DNA from: Elusimicrobia bacterium RIFCSPHIGHO2_02_FULL_57_9
Lineage (GTDB): Bacteria > Elusimicrobiota > Elusimicrobia > UBA1565 > UBA9628
Reading direction: 5' to 3'
Assembly (NCBI GenBank): GCA_001800015.1
Contig: MGUO01000113.1
Span: 5,037 to 12,437 of the forward strand
DNA: 7,401 nucleotides
Of this stretch, positions 5,439 through 7,401 are shown piece after piece. Made by a program: the position numbers and the translations under genes. The number at the start of each line of letters is the position of its first letter. Positions within the stretch are counted from its first letter, which is position 1. The notes under the pieces were generated by a model, which made no database searches, was not told the origin of the DNA, and saw only the letters and a list, made by a program, of their open reading frames with translations.

Positions 5439-6110
5439 TGCCCCGGCGGTCTGCCGCGCGAAAACATAGCCGAAAACGGACGCGGCCCCAGCGGCCTTCA
5501 AGGCCTGCGCACAAGTTTCCAGCGAAGCCCCCGAGGTGCAGACATCATCAATCAGAAGCAGGCGTTTGCCCTTCACCGCTTCGCAAGCGCAGAAGAAAGC
5601 GTTTTTAAGATTTTCCCGTCTTTGCTCGCGGCTCAAGGCCCATTGCGGCCTGGTGCGGCGCAGGCGCTTAACCGGCTCTTGGACCTCGATGCCTAGGAAA
5701 ACCGACAAGGCCTCCGCGATCAAAAGCGCTTGATTATAGCCGCGCTCCCGGCGCCGGCCCGGATGCAAGGGCATGGGCACCAGGGCGTCGGGCCGGCCTA
5801 ATTGCGGAAAACGCGGCCAGGCCTGGCCCATCCAAGAGCCGGCCGCGCGGGCGGCCCCGCGCCTGCCCCGAAACTTAAAAGCATGCACGACCGAGATCGC
5901 CGCCTCACGATACAAAAAGGGAGAGCAGACCCGCGAGCAGGCCCCCCAATTGTCGACGGTTAGGCGAGAAGGTTCATAGGGGATCAACCTTAATCGGCAG
6001 CGAAGGCAAAGCGGGCCGCGATTATCCTTGGGCAAATCCTCGCGGCAATGCGCGCAGGTTTCGGGCCAAAGCCAGTGCAGAATGTTTTGACCGGCGGCGG
6101 CGCAGCCCAT
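5421..6110 (-). CDS. comF: ComF-family phosphoribosyltransferase-like protein
   Basis: This 229-residue protein has the full ComF layout. An N-terminal zinc ribbon carries C19-x2-C22 and C35-x2-C38. A middle region contains VPMPLHPGRRRERGYNQ (111-127), including the family's hallmark R-x-RG-(Y/F)-NQ. The C-terminal type I phosphoribosyltransferase loop reads LLLIDDVCTSGAS (184-196), the PRPP-binding motif. In Bacillus and Haemophilus relatives ComF supports uptake or handling of incoming single-stranded DNA in natural transformation; its enzymatic substrate is not firmly known. Length is normal and the motifs are intact. The ATG at 6108-6110 is the first in frame after an upstream stop and is preceded by a weak GAAG. 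It lies 37 bp after the kinase gene, so it is probably cotranscribed with it. No other competence gene is in view. Confidence 0.93.
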   Translation of the reverse strand: MGCAAAGQNILHWLWPETCAHCREDLPKDNRGPLCLRCRLRLIPYEPSRLTVDNWGACSRVCSPFLYREAAISVVHAFKFRGRRGAARAAGSWMGQAWPRFPQLGRPDALVPMPLHPGRRRERGYNQALLIAEALSVFLGIEVQEPVKRLRRTRPQWALSREQRRENLKNAFFCACEAVKGKRLLLIDDVCTSGASLETCAQALKAAGAASVFGYVFARQTAGALRENG

Positions 6111-6147
6111 ACTTCATATACGATTTAAGCCTGGGTTTTGTTGCGGC

Positions 6148-7401
6148 CTATTTTTTACGGCCCAACAGGCGTTTCCACCAATTGGAACGAGGCAACGCCG
6201 CCGGCTGTGGGACGCAAGCGCCTTGGTCGCGCGGCGGGACATAACAGGGAAGGGTAAAAAAGAAGGTGGCGCCTTTGCCCTCTTCGCTTTCCACCCACAT
6301 TTTCCCCAACTGCAGATGCACCAAGGCCTTGGCGATGGCCAAGCCCAGCCCGGTGCCTCCCACGTGCATGTCGCCGGAGGCTATCTGAACGAATTTCTCG
6401 AAAACTTTTTTCTGGTCTTCTTTCTTGATGCCGCAGCCGGAATCTGTGACTGAAAACTGGATGAATTTCTCCTTCCCTCGAGCCGCCGCCTTGGCCCCAA
6501 CCGAAATTCGCCCGCCCACCGGGGTGAACTTAAGGGCGTTGGAAAGCAGGTTGACCAAAATCTGGACGGTGCGCTGGAAATCGGCCGAAACAGGGGGCAA
6601 TTGCGGGTCCGGGGCGAAGGTAAGCGCGATTCTTTTCTTGGCGGCCCACGGCCCGAGGCTTTCCACGGCTTCCCGGCCTATTCTTTCGGGGTCGTCTTTT
6701 TTTGGGTAAACCGTCATCTGCCCGGACTCAATTTTGGAGAAATCGAGAATGCTGTTGATGAGGTCGGCCAGCCTGTCGCTGTTTTTGATGGCCGTGGCCA
6801 GCATTTTATTGTCTTCTTCCTTAACCTTGGGACCGACCTCGCCCTGCAATATTTCCAGGGCCGCCCGGATGGAGGAAAGCGGGGCGCGCAATTCATGCGT
6901 CATGTGCGCGACGAAATCCCTCTGCATCCTTTGCAATTCTTTTTGCTTGGCCACGTCGGTCAGAGACGCCACCATGCCGACGACTTTCCCCGCCTCGTTT
7001 TGCACCACGGCGCCAGAGGATTTCACGGTGCGCAGGGTGTCGTCGGCGCCTGCGACCTTGACATCCCGCCCGATGGCCCGGTCCTTGGGGGTCGCGATTT
7101 CGGCGGCCAACGTGACCACGTGCTCCTCGCCCACTTTCTCGGTCAAATGCGCGCCGGCCAACTGCCCCAGGGAACTGCCGTAAACCTGTTCGGCGGCTGG
7201 GTTCATCATGAGGATTTTGCCGTGCTCATCGACCATGATCACGCCTTCGGCCATATTGGTGAGCACGGTCTGCGTCCGCGTTTGCTCGTTCTGGAGAACA
7301 TTTTTCTCTTCGCGCAGTGGCTTGACCACTTCACCGATGCGCCGCTCGATGTCTTCCTTGAGCAGTTCCATGACCTGCTCGTAAACCTTCCCGCGCTGGG
7401 C
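6148..7401 (-). CDS. PAS-domain sensor histidine kinase (5' end beyond the window)
   Basis: The frame is open to the window edge. The first ATG in view (7369-7371) lacks a close Shine-Dalgarno and falls inside a charged helical, probably coiled-coil, segment (VYEQVMELLKEDIERR ...), so I treat the gene as partial. Residues below count from that ATG: coiled coil about 1-35; PAS domain about 33-145 (TNMAEGVIMVDEHGKILMMN); HisKA with phospho-acceptor His159 in HMTHELRAPLSSI; HATPase with N box NLLSNALKF (274-282), G1 DSGCGI (310-315), F box VFEKFVQI and G2 GGTGLGLAI (338-346). All catalytic motifs are intact. No membrane segment is seen in the visible part. The C-terminus ends in a Trp/Lys/Arg-rich tail, SNWWKRLLGRKK. 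The PAS core lacks obvious cofactor signatures, so the signal is unknown. The receiver gene about 5.5 kb downstream is a possible partner. Confidence 0.93.
   Translation of the reverse strand, partial: AQRGKVYEQVMELLKEDIERRIGEVVKPLREEKNVLQNEQTRTQTVLTNMAEGVIMVDEHGKILMMNPAAEQVYGSSLGQLAGAHLTEKVGEEHVVTLAAEIATPKDRAIGRDVKVAGADDTLRTVKSSGAVVQNEAGKVVGMVASLTDVAKQKELQRMQRDFVAHMTHELRAPLSSIRAALEILQGEVGPKVKEEDNKMLATAIKNSDRLADLINSILDFSKIESGQMTVYPKKDDPERIGREAVESLGPWAAKKRIALTFAPDPQLPPVSADFQRTVQILVNLLSNALKFTPVGGRISVGAKAAARGKEKFIQFSVTDSGCGIKKEDQKKVFEKFVQIASGDMHVGGTGLGLAIAKALVHLQLGKMWVESEEGKGATFFFTLPCYVPPRDQGACVPQPAALPRSNWWKRLLGRKK

Noticed and set aside
6734..7183. Plus-strand open frame of 149 codons opposite the histidine kinase
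   Set aside because: It mirrors the PAS and HisKA coding region. Ser/Leu/Ala-rich composition is expected of a reverse-frame shadow.
1..7401. CRISPR arrays, tRNA or rRNA genes, transposases, integrases or attachment sites
   Set aside because: I looked for regularly spaced repeats, tRNA-like cloverleaf ends and transposase motifs on both strands and saw none. The window is almost fully occupied by protein genes.

Overview
The window reads as chromosomal DNA of a Gram-negative (diderm) bacterium. Evidence for this is the C-terminal strands of an outer-membrane beta-barrel ending in Phe, two lipoprotein signal peptides and a bifunctional class A penicillin-binding protein. G+C is moderate to high; a hand count of bases 5641-5700 gives about 63%. 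Protein resemblances give me a weak impression of a deep-branching environmental lineage such as Elusimicrobiota, but the sequence alone does not prove it.

Layout. Bases 1-276 (+ strand) hold the tail of an outer-membrane barrel gene. It converges on a block of eight minus-strand genes, and the two stop codons are 9 bp apart. Read in their own direction (right to left), the eight genes are: a PAS/HisKA/HATPase histidine kinase, open at the window edge; a ComF-type phosphoribosyltransferase; a ribbon-helix-helix antitoxin; a PIN/VapC toxin; a class A penicillin-binding protein (PBP1A type); a large lipoprotein with four repeated pre-peptidase-C-like beta domains; a short lipoprotein; and a single-domain CheY/Spo0F-like response regulator. 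Gaps are 48 bp or less, and two junctions are overlaps (8 bp toxin/antitoxin, 4 bp lipoprotein/regulator). No stretch over 300 bases lacks a gene.

How the genes fit together. The last four genes (PBP, two lipoproteins, receiver) look like one translationally coupled cell-envelope unit: a peptidoglycan polymerase, two probable outer-membrane-anchored proteins and a signalling receiver. The kinase at the other end of the block is a possible partner for the orphan receiver, which is inference from proximity only. Between comF and the PBP gene sits a compact toxin-antitoxin module. It is locally AT-richer and has what looks like its own promoter: a perfect 9-bp inverted repeat that contains a consensus -10 box and abuts the antitoxin ATG. 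This predicts a leaderless, autorepressed transcript.

No wholly new system is evident. The most informative points are the toxin-antitoxin operator/promoter geometry, the PBP-lipoprotein-receiver cluster, a Glu-to-Leu change in a conserved glycosyltransferase motif, and the general weakness of Shine-Dalgarno signals.
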